Notes under the pieces: generated by a model
What the model saw: the letters and a program-made list of their open reading frames with translations, nothing else
Told to the model about the DNA's origin: nothing
Database searches by the model: none
In this document: positions 33,499 to 45,807 of the stretch, in pieces
Layout of the letters: each line of letters opens with the position of its first letter
Numbering within the stretch: the stretch's first letter is position 1
Assembly: GCA_022560025.1 (NCBI GenBank)
Contig: JAFISE010000176.1
Span: 1-62,158 of the forward strand
From: Stagonosporopsis chrysanthemi
Lineage: Eukaryota > Ascomycota > Dothideomycetes > Pleosporales > Didymellaceae
Direction of reading: 5' to 3'
Length of the DNA: 62,158 nucleotides
Program-made: the position numbers and the translations under genes

Positions 33499-33746
33499 TG
33501 CATAACGCTTGTATCTCGAATAACTTTCAATAGTGGAGATTATGGAAGCCATGTGAGCGCAAGGAGATTGGCGTGTCATTTGTGCCGTGCTCTGTGAGGT
33601 TTATGGCACATGATCGTAGTCACCAGAACAGCACTCATTGTCATGTTGATGGTAGCAAACATGACTCCAGTGAGATTATATATCTTGGAGTCTGATTCGT
33701 AAAGTATCGGTGCATCGCATTTGACGCCTCAGTGGCAGCGGGCAGG

Positions 33747-35246
33747 ATGTCTTCCGAGGATGAAGAGCGAATCTGGATGCATCTCTACCACCATCTGGCG
33801 TTGGCAGCAACGAAGCAAGACGAATCGACATTCATTTGGCTCAACGAAAGCACCCTCCAGAGACACTTCAATGCTTACTTTGGCGATGCCGTCCAGCGAT
33901 CAACGAAAGAGCTTATCGACATGCGTAACGCCTTCGTGCCGGGCGCAATGTGGAGACTTCGTCTGTCGCAACATAGGGTTGTTGAACGAGATCATTCTAC
34001 CGAGCTGTTCAACTTCGGGATAGCAAGAGAAATGTTGGCCGACTACTGTGATGTTGCCAGTGGTGGCGCAATCACGTTGCCCGACATTCCTTCGGAGGAC
34101 TTCGTTGAACTCTGGGACTTTCTGAACGACACAGTACACCGATTACGCTCAAATCCAAGGACAAGAACTTCTGTGGCATCTGACTTGCCAATAGTCACTC
34201 CAGACGACGAAGTTGGCGCTTCCTCTACCGTTACACCGGGAGATGACCACTTGGATCACGTCGCAGATTTTGATGCCGATTTCAACTTGAGGCTGCATCA
34301 CAACAACGAGACCATCAAGCGAGATCGTTCAGGCAATATCAAAGCTACTTTCAAGTTCAAAGCGCTCGACAAGGATGGGCTTGAGAAGAATTTCGTGCAG
34401 CATGATGTTCTACCGGGGATAAAGCCAGGCTCATCCACAAACACAGAAGATACGTACGTGCTTCCCAACTTAGGAGAGCACATGATACCTGCACCTACCA
34501 ACGAGCTTTGGAAGAGGGTAACCGGCAAAGAGTTCACCTGGACCAGAGGCGGAGAGGAGTTTGTGGCAAAAGCATTCTTCAGAGTGTTTCGCAAGGATAA
34601 TAACGCCTACGTTACATGCAGCGTTCGTAGAGCAGCGTTTGAGCGTCCAATGGATCCAAACAGCAAGGCTTGGGTAGAAGTATACAAGAAAGGGCTTCAG
34701 GCTACCGCCAGGCAGTACGATAAAGCTCATGTCCAAGGCCGACCTCGAAACCAATGGACCCCTGCAGAGCGACGAGCGATGTACCGCAGTATCAACAGAT
34801 GGTGCAAAAAGAATGGCATATTGAATCTTAACTCGCCATCCCAGCCATTGTACCAGCAAGTCGCCGACGATATCAACAGAGACTGTCATGGCACTGAGGG
34901 GCATGTAGAACGCAGTACGGATGCGGTGAGCAGCCAGATCAAGAACGGTTTGAGCGGCAAAGTGAAGACTAACGGCCCGATCAATGCGCTAGGTAAGAAG
35001 CTTGCTAGCTTGAGTGCAAGGGCAGGGAGTCTTAGTAACAGCGAGTTGTATCCGGAGACCGCCATAGACATATCAGAAGACGAGACTGAAGAAGCGGACG
35101 AAGTGGACGAGGAGAATGAGGAATACGAGGAGAATGAGGGATACGAGGAGCACGTGAGATACGGGGAGAGCGATAGTCTCGACGGAATCGATGACATGAA
35201 CGGGCCACATTGGATGACAAGACTTGACGCGCTGGATGATTCTTGA
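33747..35246 (+). CDS. Hypothetical protein, Myb/SANT-like family member C
   Basis: Single exon, 499 aa, from ATG 33747 (MSSEDEERIWMHLYHHLALA). It has two copies of the module seen in gene A: residues 1-130 (E-x-x-x-W..., LQRHFNAYF, LPDIPSEDF) and residues 336-405, starting QWTPAERRAMYRSINRWC and continuing to DAVSSQIKNGL. A block before the second copy (ending DPNSKAWVEVYKKGLQ) resembles the one before the module in genes B and D. The C-terminus (about 433-470) is very acidic (EEADEVDEENEEYEENEGYE), as in many nuclear proteins. I infer a nuclear DNA- or chromatin-binding protein; the family has no name I can give. No introns, no sign of damage. Confidence 0.72.
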   Translation: MSSEDEERIWMHLYHHLALAATKQDESTFIWLNESTLQRHFNAYFGDAVQRSTKELIDMRNAFVPGAMWRLRLSQHRVVERDHSTELFNFGIAREMLADYCDVASGGAITLPDIPSEDFVELWDFLNDTVHRLRSNPRTRTSVASDLPIVTPDDEVGASSTVTPGDDHLDHVADFDADFNLRLHHNNETIKRDRSGNIKATFKFKALDKDGLEKNFVQHDVLPGIKPGSSTNTEDTYVLPNLGEHMIPAPTNELWKRVTGKEFTWTRGGEEFVAKAFFRVFRKDNNAYVTCSVRRAAFERPMDPNSKAWVEVYKKGLQATARQYDKAHVQGRPRNQWTPAERRAMYRSINRWCKKNGILNLNSPSQPLYQQVADDINRDCHGTEGHVERSTDAVSSQIKNGLSGKVKTNGPINALGKKLASLSARAGSLSNSELYPETAIDISEDETEEADEVDEENEEYEENEGYEEHVRYGESDSLDGIDDMNGPHWMTRLDALDDS

Positions 35247-35924
35247 TGCCGCCAAATCTAACTGAATCTCTGCCATCTGACTGTGACAGAGCATCAAGAA
35301 TGATGGGAGGACGACAATGATAAGCTGGTTTGGGGGAATTTTGCGTAGTCTGAGCTGTGTATGTAGTGATCGTCCTAGGTCAGGAAAAATTAGCTATTAT
35401 CGATACAAAGACAAGCGCTACCAACTGTTCGCGTGAATTCATTCATTGATGCTCCACCCGACCTTTCGAACAACACTGGAGCCTCTGATGGCTACAGACG
35501 TGATCGTCACTGAGGCAAATAAAATAAAGACGAAGACAGGTTCGTGAACCTAGAAAACGACGAAGACACAACCGAAGCCGAATCTGGAAACACCACCGAC
35601 GGCTTTCTTACTGTCTTTCACGCCGACAAGAGGGACAATGGATTCAATTTAGTCGGCACCAGCTGCGAACAGGAGGCCGTCACCGGAGTTCTTATGATGG
35701 CGGATCCTGTTGAAGACGAGCCCGGGTTACCATCGGCTGCCACCTGTTGCCAGATAGTCCTGGTCGGTATCCGCAAAGCTCCTGAATGTCATCTCTAACA
35801 GCCTCTAGGTCATAGTGAGCCGGAGCTGATCGACTACTGAGCTAAGGTCTTTCTGCCTCGCCGCAAGATGACGCGCGACGAGCTCAGGCATCAATATCAT
35901 GCGCTTACCGTTGGATTCTAGATC
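35247..35924. other. Intergenic, 0.7 kb
   Basis: A short frame at 35544-35798 (non-ATG start) has coding-like composition but no start codon or motif. It could be a gene fragment. Confidence 0.4.
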
Positions 35925-36329
35925 CTAGTACGCTGAGCCCGCGCATGGACCGAACACGTCGACTGTAGTGTAGCTACCCTGGAGCGCATCATGGATGCTC
36001 TCCATGGCCTCTCCGAGTTCAAGAAGTTGTGCCTCACACGATTGATTGGAAAACTGCTGTGTTGATACGATTGGGTTGAGCACGACATCTATGTCGTCGA
36101 GATCGGCGGCTTTGAAGTGTCTGCTGCGCTTTGGGTTCTCATGCTGGGGATCGAAAAGCTGGCACTTGCCATTGTTCAGCCTTGCTCCGTGCCCGAGCTC
36201 GTGCTTGAATGTGAGCAGAACTGGCTGCTGCACACTGTTGACGGTGGGGAGAAAACCGAGCTTCATGGTCTTCTCGTCGATCTCCATACCTGGGGCAACA
36301 ACATGAACAAGACGTAACCTTGCATTCAT
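35925..36329 (-). CDS. Hypothetical protein, 134 aa
   Basis: Intronless minus-strand frame from ATG 36329 (MNARLRLVHVVAPGMEIDEK) to a stop at 35925. Composition is protein-like, with an acidic helical C-terminal half, but no domain, signal peptide or membrane segment is seen. It might be a fragment of a larger gene, because nothing upstream supports a promoter. Weakly supported. Confidence 0.4.
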   Translation of the reverse strand: MNARLRLVHVVAPGMEIDEKTMKLGFLPTVNSVQQPVLLTFKHELGHGARLNNGKCQLFDPQHENPKRSRHFKAADLDDIDVVLNPIVSTQQFSNQSCEAQLLELGEAMESIHDALQGSYTTVDVFGPCAGSAY

Positions 36330-37849
36330 CTTAATACTTTGTCCATGCTCGCCTTGTTAGTCACAATCCGGATTATGAGTGGGAACTTGACCGCTCATGT
36401 GGCTATGCTTCGTATGGGCGTTTAGTAGTCAGTAAGATTCAGGTTTGGTAGTCAAGAATCCCACTCGTGGTGTGCATGCACATTTTTCCGCCTCCGTACC
36501 ACTAGTATTGGAAGACCTGCATACCCAGCCGATCGCACAGTAAGACCCAAAGTTGTGACAGCTTCACCCATGCTGGACGCCGTTCATGGCGTGCCGTGGT
36601 TGCCTTCCAAGATTCCCTAAGCGCCAACCCTGTCTCCTCATTCGGCGCTTCAAGAAGCTTGGGTCATGCCTTGGAGAGGGAGCGAATCGCACCTGTCATC
36701 TGTGGCGATCAAAGCCAACGCAGTTTTGTATACTTGACACCTTTGAGCAGTCGGCGAATGGTACTATGATGGTGGTGCTGAAAGAAGAGTTGCTCCCTGT
36801 AACAACAGTGAGAAGGACCTACGACGCCAAGTCGGCAATACATTTCTTCGAGTAGATTTCATACACGCGACGATAATGAGGACATTGCGACTGTCCACTC
36901 AGGTGTTCATGTGCACAAATACATAGGTACGTAGGTACTCAAGTAGCGAGCATCGACAGAATCGTGCATGCTGTCTGAAGAGTCCAGCAGGGTGCATGTC
37001 GCGTGTTTGTGCGGGTACTCATGTTGCGCCTGAAGCTCCGCTCAATCCTTGGGTCATGATCTTCAGCATGGGCAGATCGAGTTGTTGTCGTTTGGACATG
37101 TGCATCGACGATGCATCGCTGTCGATATTGTCTCTGACGTCGTTCCGAACGCAAATCTGCCCCGCGAACGACGGCTGTCATGACACCACGCGACACATTT
37201 TCGTGCTCCAAGCCCAGCTCTCTTCCCTTGCAGCCCTGGGCAGCACAGCACAGCCTGCTTGAATGACGTTAGCCATACCGAGCCTATCGCAATCGAAGCC
37301 GGCCGCGCAGCTGGGCTTTGTAAGATTTGTAGTATCGTGTTCTGGATGCCCATAGCGGTTGCGAACGGGTGAATGGCTATCTGACCTCGGCCGCTCGGGC
37401 TATCCCGGCCACTGACGTCTAGACCCGATGCTTGCCAACAGCACATTTGAGCACCCGCATCGTCATGATAGGGTATATATGTCAGAGGCTTCCCCACTTG
37501 CGCAACCTCATAGGGCTTTGTTTCCGCTGTCAGGACTGTTTCGAGATTGACATTTGCGGTTCGGCGACTTGTACCCGAAGACGATTACCAAGGATTGAAA
37601 AAAGAGCTGGACATACTTAGAACATGCCGACCCCACCGTTTTCGCAGGATCGCCGAGATTGGCTTACTGAGGTTTCGGGATTGTTCGCTAGCAAGAAGAA
37701 GCCGATCGCAAAGAATCAATTGAAGAGCACCAATTCGCTCACCCTTACAACTTCTTCTTCAAGTTCGTTTAGATCTACGTCAACGTACTCGCTCATCGGA
37801 AAGTTGCGAAATTGAGACAGCCCTTGCGACAACACAGCTCATACACAAC
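36330..37849. other. Intergenic, 1.5 kb
   Basis: Only short uninformative frames. The last 300 bp precede the MDR gene and are presumably its promoter. Confidence 0.45.
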
Positions 37850-39001
37850 ATGCCACCGAAGACGATCAAGCAGTGGAAGTCGGGCCAGGACGGTCTTGAC
37901 AAATTGTACATGGAGGAGACGGATATTCCAACACCGGGCGAGGACGAGGTCCTTGTCGAGATCCATTCAGTTTCGCTGAACTACAGAGATACCGAGGGTA
38001 CGTCAAATCCCGCCGACTGTTGCGCGACCGGGCCCTAATATGCTGCAGTCTGCATGGGCCTCTACAACCACCACAAGCAAGTCGAGCAGCCACCCGCAGT
38101 TGTACCTGGAAGCGACATGTGCGGGATTGTTGTCGCTGTCGGCCCTTCTTCCAACAACACCACCGACCCTTACAAGAACCCCGCCTTCGCGCTCAAGGAA
38201 GGTGACCGCGTCGTCTCGACCTTCGCTCAAACACACATAACCGGACAGGTGCAAGCGCGCGATATGAGCAACGGTCTAGGCAACCCACTTCCTGGTGTAC
38301 TCACGCAGTACCGCGTCTTTCCAACATACGGCCTGCTCAAGGTGCCTGAGTACCTTTCATTCAACGAAGCGGCATGCTTGCCAATTGCGGCGGTCACGGC
38401 ATGGATGAGTCTGAACTGCATGCGCCCCAAGGGCGAAATCATCGGTGCCGGCGAGACAGTCGTGTGTCAGGGCACAGGCGGCGTATCAATATCTGCTGCG
38501 CAGATCGCCAGCGCGGCAGGCGCAGATGTGATTGTCACATCGTCCTCTGATGAGAAGCTCGAGCGCGCCAAAAAGCTGGGAGCCAAAGAGACAATCAACT
38601 ACCGCAGCACTCCAGCCTGGGACGATGAAGTTCTGAGAAGGACAAACGACCGCGGCGCAGATGTCGTCATCGAAGTCGGCGGTGCGCAGACGCTGCGCAA
38701 GTCATTCGAAGCAGTGCGCTTTGGTGGTCTGATTGCATGCATTGGCTACCTCTCTGGCAAGCAGGACGCAGAGGGTGACAGGACAAACACCAATTTGCTG
38801 TGCTTGAAGAGAAATGTCACCCTCAAGGGCATCATCAACGGCCCACGCGACGAGTTCGAGCTCATGCTGAAGTTCTATGACGAGAAGAAGATCAAGCCCG
38901 TCATTGACAAGGTGTGGAAGTTCGAGGAGGCAGACAAGGCGTTACAGTACTTATTCAGCGGTGGCCACTTCGGCAAGGTTGTCATTAGCGTGAAACAGTG
39001 A
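37850..39001 (+). CDS. Zinc-independent MDR oxidoreductase (quinone oxidoreductase-like)
   Basis: Two exons (37850-37997, 38049-39001), 366 aa. The N-terminal GroES-like domain has DEVLVEIHSVSLNYRD and PGSDMCGIVVAVG; the Rossmann domain has the nucleotide-binding ETVVCQGTGGVSISAAQIA, with ADVIVTSSSDEKLERAKKLG and GADVVIEVGG following. The structural-zinc cysteines of alcohol dehydrogenases are absent, so this is a zinc-free NAD(P)H:quinone or enoyl/alkenal reductase of the MDR superfamily. The C-terminus FSGGHFGKVVISV is typical. It is tail-to-tail with the multicopper oxidase gene, about 104 bp apart. Substrate unknown; cytosolic. Confidence 0.9.
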
Positions 39002-39105
39002 TTTGAAGAATTCAGTAGTATATTGTTAATCACAAGAAAAAAAGAGAATAAACATTAAGATATTTCATGCCAGCCCCCAGTCACCCCGTCTATCCAGCTC
39101 ACCCC

Positions 39106-40990
39106 TCAATTCTGATACTGCTCTGGCACTTCTGGCCATTCGTCCACACCATCTAGTATCACGACCGCCATACCTCCCGTCAAGTGACTCTGGATATGAC
39201 AATGCAACATCCACGCACCCGGGTTCGTCGACTGGTACCTGACTGCCAACCAAGTCGGCGCCTGCGCAGTAGCCGGCGTCACAAACCCATCGCGATAACT
39301 CGGGTTCACAAGGTTGAAAAGCTCGGGCCTCTCAGCTGCAGCAGTGGCGACGTCGGGCCATGTGAACTCGCCTTGGCCTGTGCCGAGAATGAAGCCTCTG
39401 TTGCCGTGCTTGTGGATGGGGTGAGGCGGTTGTGACAGCGCAGGCACGACGAAGATGAGGTCAATCCAGGTGGCGTTTTTGGTCGTGAGGGTCAGGTTTC
39501 CAAAGCCGTCGGCGAGGTCTGGCGGTGTGTACAGCAGTGGTGCGATGTTGTCGAAGGCGGCGTGGCTGAAGGGTGTGGCGTTCAGGGCCCAGGTGTAGCT
39601 GTTTCCTACGTTGCCGGCAGTGAGGATGAAGGTTTGTGCGGCTGAGGGGGCGGGCTGGGGGAATTGTGCTGGGAAAGGGTGAGTGGACGTGTGCTCCAGG
39701 ACTGTGACTTCCGTGGAGACGGGCTGTCCGGCGCGGTTGGTGTAGGGTACTGAAACAATGTCTGAGCTGCTACCATTTGTGTATGGTCCATGTGTGGTCT
39801 TGTAGCTGCTATCGTGTTCTGTGGCGGCAGAGTAAGAGAAGAGCGCGGTGGTGTCGATGAGTTGTACAAGAGCTAAGGACGCGACGCGAATGCCGAAATT
39901 GTTCTTGTTTCCCGGGTTGGTGAGCTCGACAAAGACAGAATAGCGGTCGCCATTGGCGATGGTCAAGACGTTGTAGCGAACGGGTTCGATATAATGGCCG
40001 TCGACAGCGTAGACCCACAATGGATGCTCGTCGATGCTGAAGGCGAAGGTACCGACACCAGCAGATGAGATGACGTCGAGCGCGAGCCACTTCTTACCGC
40101 TTGGAGCCTGGATGGTTTCACGGCTGCCTTGAGTTGAGATGCACTCTTCGAAGACTGACGAAGGAATGGCTCCAGGGTTAGTCACTACACCAGCGCCTAG
40201 AAGAATCGGGAAGAGTGACGGTGGAAAGCAGCCCTTGTCAGTCAATACCATGTTGTTTTGAGTAAGGGCTGGTGCAATTCCCGGACTAGTATGACGTGTG
40301 ATCTCTTGTCGGGACCAACAGTTGACAGCGCCTTTGCCGTTGACAAGGAGGGAATCCATGCAGACGGCTGTTTCGATACCAGAAGCTATTTGGTCGTTGA
40401 ATGTCTCCTCGGATGTTCTGTGGCGCCAGTCAGACAGCAAGAGAGGCTTGGCAGCAGCCTCGGCTTCCTCGAGAAGACCAACTTCTGCAGGAGCGATCAG
40501 ATCGAAAGGCTTAGCAATGCCGGCCTTAGGCCTGATTATCATAGGACCGTAGGCTCCATCGTCAATCTGACCACGGCTGTGAGCGTGATAGAAGTAGCTG
40601 CCATACTGGTCTGCATGCCACTTTAAGGTGAATGAAGCGCCTGGGGCAATGGGTCTTTGAGTGAGTCCGGGCACACCATCTGACCAGGGCGTGAGCGTTT
40701 GATGTATCCCTTTTGATGTCAGTCGCACATCTCATGTGTTACGTCAAGTGTGACTGACCGTGGTAGTGAAGACTTGAGTTGAATGGCATGTTGTTCACAA
40801 CTTCGACCTCCACCCAATCGCCTTGGTCTATCTCCAGCAACGGGCCTGGATAATGCCCGTTGATGAAGATCATATCCCTTTCGTAGCCATCTGGAGACCC
40901 TCTCCCAAAGGTAAGCTCAAGCTTGAAGTGGCACTGACCCGCTAAAGCGACCGCTGCAAGGGAAAGACACAAAGTCAGAAATGACAACAT
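39106..40990 (-). CDS. Secreted multicopper oxidase (ascorbate oxidase / Abr1-like)
   Basis: Two exons on the minus strand (40990-40759, 40709-39106), 611 aa. A signal peptide covers about residues 1-18 (MLSFLTLCLSLAAVALAG). All four copper-ligand motifs are present: HYHG (His75, His77), WHADQYGSYFYHAHS, PIHKHG and LHCHIQSHLTGGM. The residue after the last motif in the type-1 axial position is Met, which predicts a lower redox potential than Phe/Leu laccases. GVPGLTQRPIAPG and the intact trinuclear set suggest an active enzyme. Overall pattern resembles fungal ascorbate-oxidase-type enzymes, including the conidial-pigment oxidase Abr1, which oxidise phenols or dihydroxynaphthalene-type melanin precursors. 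No melanin PKS or other pigment gene lies nearby, so pathway assignment is only possible by homology search. Confidence 0.92.
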
Positions 40991-43387
40991 AGCGAACGGT
41001 TGTGTAAGCAATGTAAGACAGAAGGAAAGTTAGAAAAGTACAGGAAAGCTGCTTGTGCACCTCGCTTTTGCTGATGGCGGACCTGCTTCTTGTACTTGGA
41101 ATGCCCAGCTGCAGCCGCATCCAAGACATGATACAACACGCCTCCGTCGGTCTACATGTCACGCTCTTGTCTGATGCCGATTGCGCGAAGCCTAGTATGC
41201 GACCGAAATTGGATTTACTCCGCCAACGAGATGAGCACATCATCTAGGGCGTCGAGGCGAAGCCAGGCCTGAGGTAAGGCCTGACATGCCGCATTGCACG
41301 AAATCGGTAACACCAGACCTGTCAAAATCCTCTACGATGGATGAGCTGCATGTAGTTGTGTTGCGGTTGGCTGTGCTGTTGAACTAGATAAGCACTACTT
41401 CGATTCGGATTCTGTCTGGGCATTGGAGTAAGCAGCCTCTTGTGAGGGAGCTGCTGTATGCGCTTAGCATAGTGCATGGCAGCGGTGAGATGCATGTAAG
41501 AGCACTGTTATCAGCAAAGAGTTGCCGCAGTAAGGCTGCGGAGTGCCGTGAGGCTGCAGGACCTCAACGCCACCTGCCAGCGAAGCAAACGTTGCTGCAG
41601 CAAGGACAAGCTGTTGAACCGAGTCTGTAGTATGATAACGCTGACCTACGTTGATATCCTTTGCTACGACAAAGGCTGCAAAGATGAAAGAGCAGACAAC
41701 ACGCCTCGGAGGAAATTACTCACGTGATGGCGCTCGCGTAAGATTGTGAAGGGGATAAATTTAGCAGCAGTGAAAACTAGCGCGCCTCGCTTCTTCGGCA
41801 TGGTGACGCCACTTCTCGCGTGCGCGACGATCAAACTCTTTGTTTTCGCGTCACGACAACGATTTATTAAGGACCTTAGTTTGTCTAGTTACTTTCTTTG
41901 ATGTTTAGGCGCTTGAAGGACTGCCCACAGGCGGGATGGTTTTGCCTCCGGACCAAGATGGAGCCAACTCGAAATCTGGCCGTGGCCAACAACCTGCGCG
42001 CTGACGCTTCGGCTCCTCTCAGCCCGGCACCGCCTTCACCGCGTCCAATGGTCAGCACATATCTAACTTCGCTGAGCTCTCTTCACAAGAGTACTGAGCC
42101 GCTCGGTCGAAGGCGGTGGTCACATGGCTGATCGCGACACCTCCATCCACCAAAAATTGGTTCATCGTTGCTTTTGCATGTTGTGAAACCCGGGCCCTCA
42201 TATACCCCAGACCACAGAAGTACCCGCTTCGGAAGCGAGTCATTTCAACACCAATGCTGACGTGGGCCGATTATTTTGTCATACTAGATAGCCAATTGCA
42301 CATCAGAAGCTACCGAGACTGCATCAGTATCTGCAAGAGCGGAGACATGTACCCCGCAAGGCTCAACTTGCAAGGCTCGCTCTACAAGTGGCGATTGTGC
42401 TGCAGCACAGTTGCAGCTGTATGTCTCATTGCAGCACATCCAGAGTCCGAGCATCTAACTACATGTAGATAGAGCGGCTTGCGCACGATCACATGAGAAT
42501 GTAGGCTGAACTCAACATTTGTCAACCGAAATTGCCATTGACACGCATTTGTCTCAGCAGCCTAAGAACACGGTCAAACGTCTTGTAAGCTTGAACGATT
42601 AATTGTTTGTTTCAAAGGCGAGTATATAGGCTGTGCTCTTGCTGGAGGCTTTTGCGCAGCTTACATTTGCGCAGAAAACGACATGGTCAAGTCTTTCTTC
42701 CTGATATCGTATAGGCTGAAAGGTCACAGGTGATCAACGCACTACACTGGTCGATCATCGCGAGGCTGATAGTACCAAAGATGTCTCTCAGACCGTGGAC
42801 ATTCGAGATACACCACAGATCTGCCATGTCCCATTTGCAGGTCCGGTATTTTTCACAATCACTGTCCGTCCAGGAAGAAACTAAGCATTACAGGCGGACA
42901 AAGAGTTCTTGTCGCCGCTGTGTCAAAACGCATCGCAGTCCTCGTTGGCGTCTTTAAGTCAAGAATGTACCAGCACACGAGATAATAGCTGCACTCCTTG
43001 GACGATGCTTATTGGTCTTCTAATATGAGAAACCTATTGAGAGGCCGTCAAAAACGGTGAACAAATCCTTCAGAAGCGACAGGTTCTATATCGATCCTTC
43101 CGGCTTTCGCTATAGTGGTGAGTTGTTAATCAACACTCCTCTCTTTGTCCGCACGAGTCTTTGATGGTCGACCACAATGACATTGAGGAACTACATTCAT
43201 CACGGCTCAACAATGTACAAACAAATCCGGATCCATTCTTTGACGCTTTGCGTCTGGTGGTTCTTTCACTACCTGCTGCGATCACATATAACACACGGCT
43301 TCCACAGCACAACGTATATACACAGTTCAACATTCATCTACACATCGACCAACCAAAGTATCATCTTTAGTCATCATACTCCGCACG
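40991..43387. other. Gene-poor 2.4 kb region
   Basis: The longest stretch outside the transposon block without a supported gene. Many short frames, no domain, no consistent intron signals. A TATA-like TATATAGG occurs near 42625, but no gene follows it. The last 300 bp are the promoter of family member D. Confidence 0.5.
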
Positions 43388-44985
43388 ATGTCGAAACGCT
43401 CATCACCCTCGTCGCCAACTGAAGAGCATCACAAGGCCAAGAAGGCTAGGGTGAGCCCGCCGGCAACTGTTTCATCTGAGCTTGCCAACAGCCTAGCAAA
43501 GGTACAATCAATCGATACTATTGACGTCGCTACGGAGAGTAAGACGCCGGAAGTCAAGCCTCCAGCGGCGCCAGAATTGACCCAGGCTACCAAGGTTAAA
43601 GAGACAAAGAAGAAGTCTCGCAAAGCCGGCGAAGGCTTTGAACCATGGAAGCCAAAGCCGGCTTGTGTCGAGATTCCTGACGTTTTGCCGCACTGGGGCA
43701 TAGTACCTCGTCCGGGTGGCTATGAGCGACCCTCTGTGCCGCAGCCTCCAGCTCATTCCAGCGACGGTGCTATCCGCCCAGCCCTGTGGGAAGATCGTAA
43801 AGGCGCTGTTCGTCTTAAGCGTGGCAGCCGCTACCTCAATGGCTATGATCAGGCTTACCACATGTGGCTCCCTCTAATGGATGTACGGCCCATCAGCGCC
43901 AAGAAGCAACAGCCTCGACGCGTTGCCGTGGGCTACTACTACCCACATGGTATGCCTATGGACTGGAACGACACAGCGGCTCTTAACGACGTGAATAAGG
44001 CGCTTCAAGAGGCTATCAAGTCTAAGTCGAACAAGGATGCCCCGTTCCACCAGGCCGAGCGTGACATTCTGGCAAAGATTTTTGCTGAAAACCCTGATAT
44101 CTGCATGCTTGATGCTGCTGAGCAATTCAACGAGCGCGCTCATCCTGTAACCACTTCTGAAGAGGGCCGCTATCTCACGGGTCGCTTCACGGAAAGCATC
44201 CAGCACGAGTTCCGGATCCACCGATCCTCGTACATCAAGGGCGAGGCACCGACTGACAAGACCGAAAAGGAAACCCCACTCGAAGACGCATACAAAGCGT
44301 GGAAAGCGACACAGTCGAATGCAAGCACGGCCTCGAAGAAGGCCACGAAGAAGTCCACTTCGGGAAAGATGAGTGATACCGCTGGCGTGACTAAGAAGCG
44401 TAAGGCCAAGAAGCCGGCGGTATCACCCAAGCCAACTGATGACGACAAGACCGACGCCGAGGGCAAGACAAAAAAGCGCAAGTCTAAGAAACTCTGGACC
44501 GACGATGAGTTGATCGCTCGCGCAGACGCCACCTTTGCCGAGATCGAGGCCAAAGAAGCCGCCGAGGAAGCCGCAAAGGCTGCCGCAGACTCGAAGACTT
44601 CAGAGCGAGAAGAGATTTCCGTCACCACGGCCGAGGAGACTCGTCTCTTGGAAGAGGATGGCGGGCTGTTGGCTCTGGCAGGCGCTTATGCTCCCGAAGA
44701 CGCTCGCTTGTCGTCACCGGTCAGCCCGAAGACTCGTGAAGTTGTTGAGTCGCCGGCTTATGGCACGATGGAGCGCGAGGTCTCCGTCGATGTAGAGCCT
44801 CCGTCGATGTAGAGCAGAGGAGTTTTATCACTCAGGTGGAGCCTGAGCTCGTTACTGGTGAGGTTATCGTTCAAGCCGGAGCCGTTGCTGAGACCACTGA
44901 GGTGACCAGCACTTATGTTGAGAAGGCAGTACGAGATGTTGGGGTTGATGAGAGCTACGACGTTGAGGATGAGTCTTCAGAGTAG
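43388..44985 (+). CDS. Hypothetical protein, Myb/SANT-like family member D, with new-looking intron
   Basis: Modelled as two exons (43388-44791, 44836-44985), 517 aa. The N-terminus is basic and Lys/Pro-rich with a possible nuclear signal (KAKKAR). Residues 220-290 hold the family module (FHQAERDILAKIFAENPD, then AAEQFNERA and GRFTESIQHEF), preceded by GMPMDWNDTAALNDVNK, like the block before the module in B and C. Residues 300-395 are Lys/Ser/Thr repeats (KKATKKSTSGK). The 3' end is unusual: an exact 17-bp tandem duplication at 44782-44798/44799-44815 shifts the frame, so unspliced translation stops at a TAG 44810-44812 (474 aa). A 44-nt intron (44792-44835, GTAGAG...CTCAG) restores an open Glu/Val-rich tail to 44985. 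Nuclear role inferred only. Confidence 0.7.
44782..44815. repeat. Exact 17-bp tandem duplication inside a gene
   Basis: CTCCGTCGATGTAGAGC occurs twice head to tail. Deleting one copy in thought leaves an open frame from the first part of gene D through 44985, so the duplication is the likely cause of the frameshift. Confidence 0.95.
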
Positions 44986-45807
44986 ATGGTCAATGGTTTT
45001 GTTGCCTATTTTTGCAAGCGACTTTCTTTGTTCAGTTATTATAATACAGCGTGGTTACGATGTACAGCATACAATTTTGAAGAACCAGCTCACGAGAGCA
45101 TCTACGGAGAAAGGATAGTTCAGCATTTCATTTTGGTTGACTCTGTCTGATCATTACTTCTGGACCAACCGTAGCCCATCAACTTCGCTAGTTAACGGAT
45201 CGCTTGACTGTATAATTCAGGTACGTTCGAACACACTTCCATGACAGCACCCTGCTGATTTGAATATGCTGTCTCTTATTATTCTCTCTTTTACACTACT
45301 CCAGAATCAATCGCTCAATGTCCTTTAATGTGAAAGCTCTCTCAATAAGCCGCATGCTAAGAACGTGCCCACATTTGTAACGGTGTAGAGAGAGAGGAGG
45401 ACTGCGCTTTATTGACTATTGACGTGGGCTGAGCTGCTTATATGCCTGCCCATACACAAGCTATCCTAACTCGTACTAGAGTAGGCCTGGGCAGAGCCCA
45501 ACCGTTACAACATTTAGTAAACATGTGACAGCGACAAGTACGTGAGGTCGGTTGCTGTAGAGCCCTTAGTTTTCGGATGGCATTTTAGCAATGACGCAAA
45601 CAATAATCAATTCTAACAGCTATAATATAATTCGATTAGATGCCTACGCAAGCCAGAGCTAACTCATTACAATGAATATCTCCTCGCAAGAAGATCCGAG
45701 ATGGTATCACACCTCAACATGTACGTACCCCCCAAAAGCGTATCATGTTCTTACAAGATCTCTTCCTTACCTCACAGTACTGATAGAGTCATAGACCAGT
45801 CTAAAGC
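44986..45807. other. Intergenic, 0.8 kb
   Basis: Convergent 3' region between genes D and E. No frame of interest. Confidence 0.5.

Noticed and set aside
35544..35798. 84-codon acidic frame
   Set aside because: No ATG in a suitable place and no recognisable domain; listed only as possible fragment in the intergenic entry.
43429..44628. Long antisense frames inside family member D
   Set aside because: Shadow frames caused by Lys/Ala/Ser-rich repeats in the real gene.
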